A stretch of DNA of 64,000 nucleotides from Lactarius indigo (GCA_025766275.1 JAFKAC010000130.1:62001-126000); one strand, 5' to 3'. Positions 8,165-17,635 are shown, counted from the first letter of the stretch. The notes: a model not told the origin generated them from the sequence alone. A program made the numbers and translations.

Positions 8165-9147
8165 TGCCTCCTTCTACTCCATTCACCTTCAACTTATCTG
8201 AAGAACAAAGGCTCGCACGAGCCCGAGTTAACTTTGAGTCCCACAGACAGCGGCAACTTGACCGCTATTACCCCGTCACTTCCACTTACGACCTCATCGA
8301 TAACCCCCGTCTTGACTGTTGGACGGAACCCCCCACTGCCTTACGTACCCTTATCGACCTCTTCGACTTTGGAGAAGTCATCCCTGAAAGGGTTTACCAC
8401 GAGTTTATTGACGACCTTTCTGAAGTCGTCAAGGCTGCCGACGAGCAACTCCTTTATTGGCATCTTTCAAACTCCATCTCCGCCACCAACCACCCAACAG
8501 ACCAACTCCTAGTGTGGACCAAAAGCGACTATCTTTGGTTTGTCCACATTCCCCCTCGCCGAGACCACTACATTCGGCAACTAGAAGACGGTTTCTCCCT
8601 TCATTACGTTGATCGACTCCGCCTCACGTACCAAGAAATACAGATTTCCTTTCAAGAACTCCGAGTGATCATCCACCCTGACTCCGCCCCCCGTCTAGTC
8701 ATCTCCGACAGTTCGGAGCTCACTTATTCCTTCACCACCTCTGTGTGGGAAACTACCCTGACCAATCCCGACCGAAACCTTGTCAACCCAAGTATCTGGC
8801 ACTACCCCCCTTCTACCTCTGACGACCCAGAGTTAGTTTCAATTCTCAACACTAGAGAAACCTTCCAAACCCTGCCCTTGCTCCGCCGAATTACAGATCG
8901 GCTACCCCCTAGTTCCCCTGAAACTGAAGACGAATCTTCAGACTCCGACATCTCCCTGCATAACGGAGATACCAACCAGCCACCGAGTCCAAACGACGGT
9001 TGGGGACCAACTCTGACCTCAGGCCCCTGTTGGTGCTCTCAAGAAGTCTGTACCTGCGGTTATCGTCCCGACACCCCCCCGACACCCCCCAACGTAGTGT
9101 TGTGGTCCCCTGGAGTTAACTATCTACCTTATAGAAAAAGGGACTAG
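8164..9147 (+). CDS. ORF2 of the young element: unknown protein
   Basis: This is an open frame of 327 codons without any in-frame ATG. An in-frame TAA at 8161-8163 lies inside the preceding hairpin, so coding can begin only at the hairpin edge. Candidate starts are GTG at 8164, or an ATG created if a 51- or 47-nt intron (8114 or 8118 to 8164) is removed. The first 240 residues look like a folded domain rich in aromatic residues (key words LLYWHLSNSIS, YLWFVHIPPRRDHYI). The last 80 are acidic and Pro-rich and end with a small Cys cluster, CWCSQEVCTC. No family is recognised. The stop TAG lies in the right arm of an 8-bp inverted repeat (9119-9152). Confidence 0.65.
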   Translation: MPPSTPFTFNLSEEQRLARARVNFESHRQRQLDRYYPVTSTYDLIDNPRLDCWTEPPTALRTLIDLFDFGEVIPERVYHEFIDDLSEVVKAADEQLLYWHLSNSISATNHPTDQLLVWTKSDYLWFVHIPPRRDHYIRQLEDGFSLHYVDRLRLTYQEIQISFQELRVIIHPDSAPRLVISDSSELTYSFTTSVWETTLTNPDRNLVNPSIWHYPPSTSDDPELVSILNTRETFQTLPLLRRITDRLPPSSPETEDESSDSDISLHNGDTNQPPSPNDGWGPTLTSGPCWCSQEVCTCGYRPDTPPTPPNVVLWSPGVNYLPYRKRD

Positions 9148-9189
9148 ATAGTATAGATTGTCGAGATAAATTTTACGAGTGTAAAATTT
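9119..9189 (+). promoter_or_regulatory. Structured junction between ORF2 and ORF3
   Basis: ACTATCTA (9119-9126) pairs with TAGATAGT (9145-9152), placing the ORF2 stop in the right arm. It is followed by the fourth GAGT-loop hairpin, a 9-bp perfect stem (AAATTTTAC with GTAAAATTT) at 9168-9189. ORF3 begins at its 3' edge. Confidence 0.55.
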
Positions 9190-9871
9190 GACAATTTTCC
9201 GAGCCAAAACCCTGGATCCAATTCATTGGGCAATTAACCTGGCATCTTCACACAGAAGAACTCATCGTCGCTTCCAAGTAGACGATCGGCCCATAGCCTC
9301 CACCCCGAGTACCCCTGTAACCCCAAGAAGGGCCCCCCGAGCTCGTCGAGCTACCAACACCCAGATCCCCCTTCCAAGTATTAACCAAGCCGGTCCAAGT
9401 GAACCAGTGTACCCCAGTATCCAAGCAACTCCGACTGCGAGGCAGCATTCCACGAGCAGTGACGAAGCTCAGTATCTTGAGACCCAACCCCGAGAAATCC
9501 ATTGTCATCTCCCCGAAGCTATCTTAGTAACCAAGAGCCTACCAACCCGAACCCCCCGAGAACTCGACGTGTTCAGAAGACACTGTTCTCTGTTGTACCA
9601 AAACCGACACAATCTTGAAACCCTGTACTTTTCCCAGCCGCTTACACGCATAAGCGAGGTTTCGACAAGCCCCTTGTATTTCCAAGACTTCTTGTGGAGA
9701 AGTAAGACAACCCTGACCCACTTTGGTATTTGGGAAGAATACCATTGGATCCGTCGTTCACAAAGACCCCATCGTCCAGATAGAGCTATCCTCCTCCCTG
9801 CATACAAGGTCTACTACCCTTGGAACCTGGACAGTTGGACTGTCACCCGCCTCACCGGAAGAGGTGAATGA
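9188..9871 (+). CDS. ORF3 of the young element: unknown protein
   Basis: This is an open frame of 227 codons with no in-frame ATG. The only early near-cognate start is TTG at 9188, at the edge of the fourth GAGT hairpin, and an in-frame TAA at 9182 lies inside that hairpin. The N-terminal third is basic (runs of R around residues 22-55), suggesting nucleic-acid contact. The rest contains Pro-rich and aromatic segments ending LLPAYKVYYPWNLDSW. Nothing is recognised. Its TGA overlaps the gag ATG in the tetranucleotide ATGA, a layout used for termination-reinitiation in several fungal viruses. Confidence 0.6.
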   Translation: MTIFRAKTLDPIHWAINLASSHRRTHRRFQVDDRPIASTPSTPVTPRRAPRARRATNTQIPLPSINQAGPSEPVYPSIQATPTARQHSTSSDEAQYLETQPREIHCHLPEAILVTKSLPTRTPRELDVFRRHCSLLYQNRHNLETLYFSQPLTRISEVSTSPLYFQDFLWRSKTTLTHFGIWEEYHWIRRSQRPHRPDRAILLPAYKVYYPWNLDSWTVTRLTGRGE

Positions 9872-11418
9872 ATACACAACGACCCCTTACACCAGAAGAA
9901 AAAACCCATATCCCAGTATACTTCTTCGACCCCTATTTTTCCCTTACCGACAACCTTTACTACACCAAGTGGAAAGAAGAAGAGATATCCAGCCCTACGG
10001 GAAAACACCCGTGGATAATAGTTGCTACCCAACATCAAATCGTTTTCCAGGACCTCAAGGAAGCCTTTCCAGGTATCGAAAAGGTTGAAAACATAAACTA
10101 CAACACCCTACACGCCACCTTCAAAGGAAAGAACGTCCGTTGGAACTTTGTAAACGAGCAGTGGATCTACCTAAACAACAAACCGGTCCACTTCAATACA
10201 CCTAGTGAATCCGACGATTCGAAAAGTGATACGGAAGAAGTATCACAAATCCTAGATACTACCACAAAGAAACTTTCTGGTCTACTCTCCCAAGTAACCT
10301 CCCGACCCTCGACACCCCAGATTTCCCCTAGTACCTCCGGCCCAAGTCGCCTCCCTGCAGCAGTTCCACCACATCGACTCCCGTCACCACCCCTGACCAT
10401 TCAAGCCTCTTCCTCAGCACCCCCCTTACCCGTTCCTCCTGTACCTACTGCAATGGCAGCACCTGCACCCGCAAAAATCTTAGGCGCAGCGCCTGAGCCC
10501 TTTGATGGCAAGCCCAACCATGCCGAAGCTTTTTGGAACAACCTAGCCAACTACTTCCACCTAAACCAAGATATCTTTAACTCAGACGATAAGAAGATAT
10601 CTACTGCTCTCACCTACTTCAAGGTTGGGACCTCAGCCGGAGAATGGGCTCAAGATAGACAAAAGAAAGCCTTGAACCCAACCGGAGGAGCAGCAATATC
10701 CTTTGGCACCTGGGCGCAGTTCAAAACTGACTTTGATGCACACTTCGTTCCTGGTCATACTGCCATGGAATCCACCAACAAAATGTATTCTCTAAAAATG
10801 GGGACCTGACCTTTCAACGAATGGTTCCAAGAATGGTCAACCCATGCTACCCGAAGTGGTGCAAACGAACAGACCAAGATGTATGCCTTCCGACAAGCTA
10901 TCCCAACGGCTCTAAACATGAAGCTGCTTGGCATATCCCCCATCCCTACCACCTTCGACACCCTTGTCGAGAAAGCAAGAGAGTTCGATCGCGCCTATCG
11001 AATTTACGCTGGTCACGCCATTAACCAGTTCAACAAAACCCACAAGCCCACCACAGGACGAGCCGTCCTAGCAGAGGATGATAGCGTAAATGTCAACGCC
11101 TCCTCATCTCGTACTACCAAACCGAAAGCCAAACTTACAAAGGAAGAGCAAGAGTATCGCTTCAAGAATAAACTCTGCCTGTACTGTGGCAAGCCAGGCC
11201 ACGTACTTAAAGAATGTCACGCCAAGACGGCAGCCATGAAAGCCAAAGGAGGCCAAACCAACAACAATGCTAGGGCGCGCGGCGCCTTTGTTGATGAATC
11301 AAGTCAGGAGGAAGCACCCGCTGACCACCCAGCAAACATTGGAGCGATATATCGAGAGATACTCCCTTTTGACCCGGACGCACGTCCGCGTTCGGTGCCT
11401 ATAAATGAGGATTTTTAG
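9868..11418 (+). CDS. gag: gag of the young element (interrupted by one TGA)
   Basis: The ATG at 9868 is the first ATG downstream of the transcription start. The 516-codon frame has an N-terminal domain of about 110 residues (DPYFSLTDNLYYTKW). A Ser/Pro-rich linker follows. The gag capsid domain is at residues about 205-390 (EPFDGKPNHAEAFWNNL, FGTWAQFKTDFDAHFV). One CCHC knuckle, CLYCGKPGHVLKEC, is near residue 438. An in-frame TGA at 10807-10809 splits the capsid; CGA or TGG is the likely ancestral codon. The frame continues unchanged beyond it, so it is one recent mutation or a readthrough site. It ends TAG within a slippery sequence. Confidence 0.85.
11409..11415 (+). promoter_or_regulatory. 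Predicted -1 ribosomal frameshift site gag/pol
   Basis: The heptamer G GAT TTT directly precedes the gag stop TAG. Slipping back one base gives GGA TTT TTA GGC and enters the pol frame, which is open from here to 12848. It resembles the MMTV pro-pol site G GAU UUA. No other way into pol is visible because pol lacks its own early ATG. Confidence 0.65.
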
Positions 11419-14400
11419 GCTCTTCCATCGTAGCACTGTCGATTGGAAGTATTAGTGCCAGTAGCGTTATACACGGCCTTTCCCTACTAGAGACGCTCGG
11501 AGCCGAGCATGTACCTGCAGAAACAATTCGGAATAGGAGAGCTCCTTCAATTGTTCTCAGAGTTACACTAGTAGGAAAGAAGTCTGGCAAAGAAATCAGT
11601 GCCCGCGCCCTGTTGGACAGTGGCGCAGAGGGCATCATCGTGGATGATGGGTTTGCGCGTGCAAACAACCTAACAATGAGGACACTAATTAAACCCTTAC
11701 CAGTTAGAAACGTGGATGGGTCTCCCAACAAGACGGGATCTGTTAGGTATACTACGATCCAGAAGCTACGGATCAGAACTTCTGATAACGACTACCACGA
11801 CGAAACCGTGGAGCTCTACGCAACTACCCTAGGGGAGCACGATATAATCTTAGGAACAGATTGGCTCCAAGCACATAACCCTGAAATTGATTGGCATCAA
11901 CCCAAGATAGCCTTCACACGATGCCCAAGAACCTGTACCCTGTCCTCCTCAGCAGTTATCATCTCTTCACAGGTTCCACAGACACGACATACGACTATTA
12001 ACATCCTGGAGCTTGACCCTGACCAAGAAACCTGCCTCCCTGTGAACGAAGAAATTGAACCCCTGGAACCTACCTTCATCCAAGATGCCTGCGAACCCTG
12101 GCTGTGGATTCACAGCTTCAACAAGTATGACCACCTTGCCATCCAAGCAAAAGTAACTACAAGCACCAAGATAGCAGCACGCACTGCACCTAAGCCTTCC
12201 ACCGACCACATTCCGAGCCACTTCCAACGGTACACTAAAGTATTCAGCGAAATCGCATCCCACCGACTACCCCAACATCAGCCCTGGGATCACGCAATTG
12301 ACCTCAAACCAGGAGCCACTATGAAGAATTGTGGCATTTATCGACTTACGCCAAAAGAATCCGATGCCCTCAAGGAGTACATCTCTGAACACCTAAAGAA
12401 AGGTTACATTCGACCATCTAAGTCACCCATGGCCTCCCCCTTCTTCTTTGTCGACAAGAAGGATGGCAAACTCCGACCTGTCCAAGACTACCGTGCCCTC
12501 AACGATATAACCATCAAAAATGCAGCTCCGCTTCCCCTTATCCCTGAACTCATTGACAAACTTCATGGTGCTCGTTACTTTACCAAGCTAGATATTCGTT
12601 GGGGATACAACAATATCCGCATCCGCAAAGGCGATGAATACAAGGCAGCCTTCAAAACGTCCTTAGGACTCTTCGAGCCGACCGTAATGACTTTTGGTCT
12701 CTGCAACGCCCCTGCCACTTTCCAAACATTCATGAACCAAATCTTCGAGTCTTTGATTGACGGTGGACACGTAGTGGTCTACCTCGATGACATTTTGATC
12801 TTCACCGAGAATATCTCCTCACTCACAGCGTTGACACACGACGTGCTTTAACGGCTGGAACACCACGACCTCTACCTGAAACCTGAAAAATGTACATTTG
12901 CACAAACCTCCGTCGAATACCTCGGAATCGTCATTTCCGATGGCCAAGTCTCTATGGATCCTGCGAAGGTTGCAGGTATTACTCAATGGCCCACTCCGCG
13001 CACTGTCAAACAAGTCCAAGCCTTCCTAGGCTTTTGCAATTTCTACCGACGCTTCATTAAAGACTACTCCACTATCGCCCGCCCCTTGTTTGACCTAACC
13101 AAGAAAGACGTCCCCTTTTCTTGGGGTACCGTGGCGGAAAGCGCTTTCCGCACCCTGATTAAATGCTTCACCAAAGCTCCTGTCCTTGCCCTGCCCGACC
13201 ACTCCAAACCTTTCCGCCTCATCACCGACGCAAGTGATTTCGCTACCGGTGCCATCCTTGAGCAACCGGATGCCTTGCAACGTTGGCACCCCGTCGCCTT
13301 CCTTTCCAAATCTCTCCTTCCTGCTGAACGTCACTATGAAATCTGCGACAAGGAACTTCTTGCCATCATCCATGCCTTGCATGCTTTCTGCCACTACTTG
13401 GAAGGACGGGATGACGTTACTGAAATCTGGTCTGACCATGGCAACCTTGTCTATTTTACCACAAAGCAAAAGCTTTCCCGCCGTCAGGCCCGTTGGGCCT
13501 TGTTCCTCTCTCGCTTCCAGTTCATCATCATCCACAAACCCGGTACACAGAATAAGTCTGATGCACTGTCTCGGCGTCCAGATCATAAAAAGGGGATAGC
13601 GGATGAAGATGAAAAACGAGTGCTCCTGGATACCAAGTATTTTTCCATCAACGCAGTACAAAGAACTGCAGTAACCATTCAAGGTGATACCACCCTCCGA
13701 CAACGTATCAAAAGCACCCAGACCTACGACAAGGAAGTCAGCATGGCTCTAGAATCCCTCTTAAAAAATGGTCCTCGTTCCCTAGCTAAAGGCCTAGAAG
13801 AGTGGAACTTAGAAGATGGCATTATCTTGTTCAAAGGACAAGTCTACGTTCCCAAAGATGACAACCTACGAAGAGACATTGTTAAAACATACCACGACCA
13901 CATCGCCACAGGACACCCTGGACGATGGAAGACCTACGAGTTAATATCCCGAGACTTCTGGTGGCCAGGCATATCAACCTTTGTCAAAACCTATGTTGAT
14001 GGTTGCGCCATATGCCAAACCACTAAAATCAAACCACGTACCCAAGTACCCCTACAACCAAATGCAATACCTGAAGAAATATGGGGGACCATCACAATGG
14101 ACTTTATCACCGACCTTCCCCTATCCCACAAATACGATTCACTATTTGTAGTGGTCGATCGACTCAGCAAAGCTATAGTCATCTCCCCTTGCAACAAAAC
14201 CATCACCGCAGATGAAACAGCCCAACTCTACCTTGAAAACGTCTGGAGACGTACTGGCCTACCCCAACAAGTCATTTCTGACAGAGGCCCCCAATTTGCA
14301 TCAAAGGTCATGCAGGAAATTTGGAACAAACTTGGAGTCACATCCACGCTATCTACAGCTTTCCATCCACAAACCGATGGAGAAACTGAACGCGTCAACC

Positions 14401-15179
14401 AAGAACTTGAACAATACCTTCGTGTCTTCTGCAACTTCCAACAGGATAACTGGGTGGATCTAATCCCTTTCATGGAATTTGCACACAATGCCCGACAACA
14501 TAGCGCAACCCACAAATCACCCTTTGAGGTTTGGTATGGATACAAACCAGAGTTCATTCCCCCTACCCACTTCACCACCAAAATACCTGCAGCCGAGGAA
14601 AGACTAAATGCGCTAAATCAAATCCGCTCCGAAGTGACTGCAGCCCTTAAAGTAGCAGCGGAAGTCATGAGAGGGTCAAAAACACCCACCCCCTCTCACG
14701 AATTCAAGACAGGCGATCTAGTCTGGCTGGAAGGGACCAACATCCATACTACCCACCCCAAAGCTAAACTTGCCCCACGACGCCATGGCCCCTTTAAAGT
14801 CCTTTCTACCTGGGGAGTCAATTGCAAACTCCAACTCCCCAAAACGTGGCGCATCCACCCAGTCTTCCACAACTCCTTGATCTCTCCATACAAAGAAAAC
14901 ACCACGCATGGGCCCAACTTCACCAGACCACCCCCTGAAATCATCCAAGGGGAAGATAACCACTACGAAGTTGAAAGGGTCTTGCAATCCAAGGTATCGC
15001 CTAACAAGAAGGGCATACTCTACTTGATCAAGTGGAAGGGGTATCCCGACTCCGAAAACTCCTGGCTCCCCTCCTCCCAAATGACCCATGCGCAAGACCT
15101 TGTTACTCAATTTCACAAGGCCAACCCCAGCGCCCCTAAACCCAAGTCAACTAGTGCTAGTGGAATAGCACGACGTTAA
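11415..15179 (+). CDS. pol: pol of the young element (one in-frame TAA)
   Basis: About 1,255 codons in the -1 frame relative to gag. Order: retropepsin active site LLDSGAEG near residue 66; reverse transcriptase with [13 protein letters not shown] and catalytic YLDD near residue 456; RNase H with TDASD near 604 and HKPGTQNKSDALSR; integrase HHCC zinc region (HDHIATGHPG, CAICQ) and DDE core (TMDFITD, ISDRGPQFAS, TDGETERVNQ); GPFKVL; and a chromodomain near residues 1183-1237 (YEVERVL, YLIKWKGYP, SWLPSSQ). The chromodomain in related elements binds histone H3 methyl-lysine and steers integration to heterochromatin. A TAA at 12849 follows HDVL where relatives read Q, consistent with CAA to TAA. 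The stop at 15177-15179 overlaps the polypurine tract. Confidence 0.92.
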
Positions 15180-15190
15180 AAAGGGGATAC
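15178..15190 (+). promoter_or_regulatory. Polypurine tract of the young element
   Basis: AAAAAGGGGATAC directly precedes the 3' LTR and overlaps the pol stop codon. Confidence 0.8.
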
Positions 15191-15886
15191 TGTCACGAAC
15201 CTATAAACCTGGTCGTGACTCAAGGCGCTTAGGACCGGTCCGGACCGGACCGGGCTTACATGATCAACTTCCTAAAGGGGAAATCCGAAATCGGAGTTTG
15301 AATTTCGCTCTCCGACAGTCACGTGATGTGTCACGTGGTTACTCTGTCTTTCCAAGTCACATGTGCTCGTGCACGTGTATCAATCAACAGTTGATCGTTT
15401 ATCAATCAACGAAGATAATCAACCAAGTCACAAGGAACACGTGTTCTTGTCACGAGTTCCGCAGCTGCTGCGGAATCACACCACTATGGCGCAATATGGC
15501 ATCATTTACTGCGGCGCAGTCGTACCATGCTTATCCTTTATTCTGATTGGACAGTATTAATAACTTGGCTCTGGAATGTTCCAATCCGCAGTATTGCGCA
15601 GCACCTGCGGACAGGCCCTAAGCCTGCCCTAAACCTACGCACGGACCACCCCCTGTAGTATATAAGCTAGCGCAATCTATCGGACAGTCCCTCAGACTGT
15701 CCACTTGTGACATCTTCCCTCTCTTGCCTCTCAGCTCCTTCGAGTGCCCCACCTTGTGTGCGCCACTATCCTCTTTGAGCCAAGACGCCTCCTCTTCGTC
15801 CCCTTCGCCGCTCTCTCCGTCTCTATCTCGCCCGCCGTCGTCTTCCATCGCCTCCCTCGCTGTCGAGTGACAGTGAGTTCTTCACA
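15191..15886 (+). mobile_element. 3' LTR of the young element
   Basis: This LTR is 696 bp and identical to 6058-6753 except A at 15501 (G at 6368) and T at 15606 (C at 6473). Both differences are at CpG sites. Confidence 0.95.
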
Positions 15887-16019
15887 CAAGTCACAATCAC
15901 ATGCGAACTACTTATGCTGACTGATGCAATGTAAGAGTCCATGACTAATCCTAATACCGGGCCATAGTCATAACCAGCCATGAGTCGTTCGTAACACATA
16001 ATTAGTCCATAACGTAACA
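15887..16019 (-). mobile_element. 5' LTR of the older element, second piece
   Basis: After the duplicated CAAGT (15887-15891) the LTR interrupted at 6057 resumes and ends GTAACA at 16019. Together the pieces give 510 bp, matching the 507-bp copy at 20030-20536. Confidence 0.9.
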
Positions 16020-16190
16020 ATACTCTGATGCACACAATAGCTGGGAGCCAGAAAAGAACCTCAACGCCCCAGAGCTTATTCGGGAAAACACTTTGAAAGC
16101 AACCCCAGAAGTGAAGGAGCAAAGCAGTGGTTAAAACGGAAGGAAGTAACAATACAAACAGTAACCACCTTCCCCACTAGCTTCTCCACC
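16020..16190. other. Internal sequence of the family-3 element before its last ORF
   Basis: These 171 bp lie between the older element's LTR and the ORF at 16191. They are probably family-3 internal sequence into which the older element inserted. No reading frame or signal is seen. Confidence 0.4.
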
Positions 16191-17609
16191 ATGCCCTCTC
16201 GCTCCTCCTCTGTAGAACACCTCGTTGCTCATGCCATGGAAAGAGGCTCCTTTGATGAAACACCCTCTGTCACACCCTCCTCTGGCTATTCCCCTTTCCC
16301 AGTACAACCCCCTTCCTTGCCTTTGCTCATCCAGGAACCACAGCCCATCGATCCTACCATGCCCAGTGTCATAGAAACAGAAGGAGGGGGAATAGCTCTT
16401 TGCATTCCCCCTCCTGGACATACAGCTCCCCCCACTCCTGAAATACACCAACCCATCACCTCTCCCCCTGACCCTAGAGTGGCTATAGCTTGCCTCAGCG
16501 AAATAGCCAACGACCCAATCATGGACGCACTCCCCATTAACTATGAAAGGATGCACATCACTGCTGAAGAGGATGACGACCCTGGCTACCCCTTCTTTTT
16601 GAATGACCCCTGGAGCAGCCACTATGTCCACTTCCTCATCCCTGACGATGCTGACCCAACTTCATACATCCAGAAGGATGCCAAATGGATCAAAATCAGC
16701 GAAAACAAAGAAGAAGTTATTGGCACCATGGGCCAGCATCTCCCTCACTATGGCCTTCCCCTCTTCCTCCTCCCCAAAGACAACGATCCTCATAACCCGG
16801 CTCCCCTCATCACCCCAGCACAGATGCAGAACTTCAATGAAGCCTCCCCTATGACCAGCAAAGTCAACGAAGTCCTAGAAGACCTAGGAGATGACCACCT
16901 AACAGCAGAAGTCTACAGGACTCGTCGACTCCTACAAAATCAGAAGGCCCTCCGAAAGGAGATTGAAGGCCTGTACAAGACAATGGAGCCTCTCAAAAGG
17001 CACCACCTCAACATAGACATGCAATTGTCTAGTGCCCAAAGGAGGATGCAAGAACACAAGGCTCACATGAGGGTTGCAGACCGTTGGCTTGCCTTGCACC
17101 CCCCTCCTCCTGAAGAAGAGACTCACCCCTTTGAACTTCAACCTGTCCCTGCTCCTAACTCATCTCGATATCATCCCATGCCTCAGCTTCATGAAGAACC
17201 AGAAGGACCCACCCCTTCTGCCAAAAGAAAGAAGAGGCGCAGGCGCAGAACCAACAAGAAGGAGACTGGCACCATCCAACTTTGTTACAGATGCCAGTCT
17301 GAAGACCACCTTTCCTTCGCTTGCCCCCAGAAACAGAAGTACTGTTGGAGATGCTCCAGTACTGACCACTTCCCTTACCAGTGCCTCTGGCTAGCCCCAG
17401 AAGAGCGCACACAATGGTGTGGCAAGTGCTTCACTCACAACAGTCATGAAGAGATCAAGTGCCCCAAGTACGAACATTGTCACAAATGTGGGACCCATGG
17501 TCTTTTCAACTTTCTTTGCCAACATCGTTGCCCACTCCCTCGCGAAGACACCCCCTCCAATGATGTGGACAATGATGTCTATGACCTGATGGACTTTGAA
17601 GCACTCTAG
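16191..17609 (+). CDS. Extra 3' ORF of the family-3 element, multi-zinc-knuckle protein
   Basis: This is an intact 472-codon ORF with a good start context (CACCATG). The N-terminal 150 residues are Pro-rich and include LPINYER, shared with ORF1 of the young element. A coiled-coil-like stretch lies at about 230-305 (LTAEVYRTRRLLQNQKALR). A basic patch follows (AKRKKRRRRR), then two regular CCHC knuckles (CYRCQSEDHLSFAC, CWRCSSTDHFPYQC) and two irregular ones. It ends 26 bp before the 3' LTR, so it lies after pol, where retroviruses carry env. It has no membrane helix or signal peptide. RNA binding is inferred from the knuckles. A homologue without visible knuckles lies at 20548-21584. Confidence 0.7.
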   Translation: MPSRSSSVEHLVAHAMERGSFDETPSVTPSSGYSPFPVQPPSLPLLIQEPQPIDPTMPSVIETEGGGIALCIPPPGHTAPPTPEIHQPITSPPDPRVAIACLSEIANDPIMDALPINYERMHITAEEDDDPGYPFFLNDPWSSHYVHFLIPDDADPTSYIQKDAKWIKISENKEEVIGTMGQHLPHYGLPLFLLPKDNDPHNPAPLITPAQMQNFNEASPMTSKVNEVLEDLGDDHLTAEVYRTRRLLQNQKALRKEIEGLYKTMEPLKRHHLNIDMQLSSAQRRMQEHKAHMRVADRWLALHPPPPEEETHPFELQPVPAPNSSRYHPMPQLHEEPEGPTPSAKRKKRRRRRTNKKETGTIQLCYRCQSEDHLSFACPQKQKYCWRCSSTDHFPYQCLWLAPEERTQWCGKCFTHNSHEEIKCPKYEHCHKCGTHGLFNFLCQHRCPLPREDTPSNDVDNDVYDLMDFEAL

Positions 17610-17617
17610 GGAGAGTT

Positions 17618-17635
17618 GACTTAGAGAGGGGCTCA
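17618..17635 (+). promoter_or_regulatory. Polypurine tract of the family-3 element
   Basis: The purine-rich run TTAGAGAGGGGCTCA directly precedes the LTR start TGTTATG at 17636. Confidence 0.5.

Larger units (their letters stand above)
6058..15886 (+). mobile_element. Young Ty3/gypsy chromovirus, nearly complete, with three extra ORFs before gag
   Basis: The element is 9829 bp from TGTCACG to TTCACA. It has two 696-bp LTRs, a 5-bp target duplication, a primer-binding site and a polypurine tract. The order is LTR, ORF1, ORF2, ORF3, gag, pol (protease, reverse transcriptase, RNase H, integrase, chromodomain), LTR. The pol order and the chromodomain place it among chromoviruses of Ty3/gypsy type. 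Most gypsy elements are 5-6 kb; the extra 3 kb lies before gag. The LTRs differ only at 6368/15501 (G/A) and 6473/15606 (C/T). Two in-frame stops (10807, 12849) make this copy non-autonomous unless they are read through. The sense strand is strikingly C-rich and G-poor. Confidence 0.95.

Noticed and set aside
13095..13703. Minus-strand ORF of 202 codons opposite RNase H
   Set aside because: It is a shadow frame of pol; the plus-strand motifs are unambiguous.
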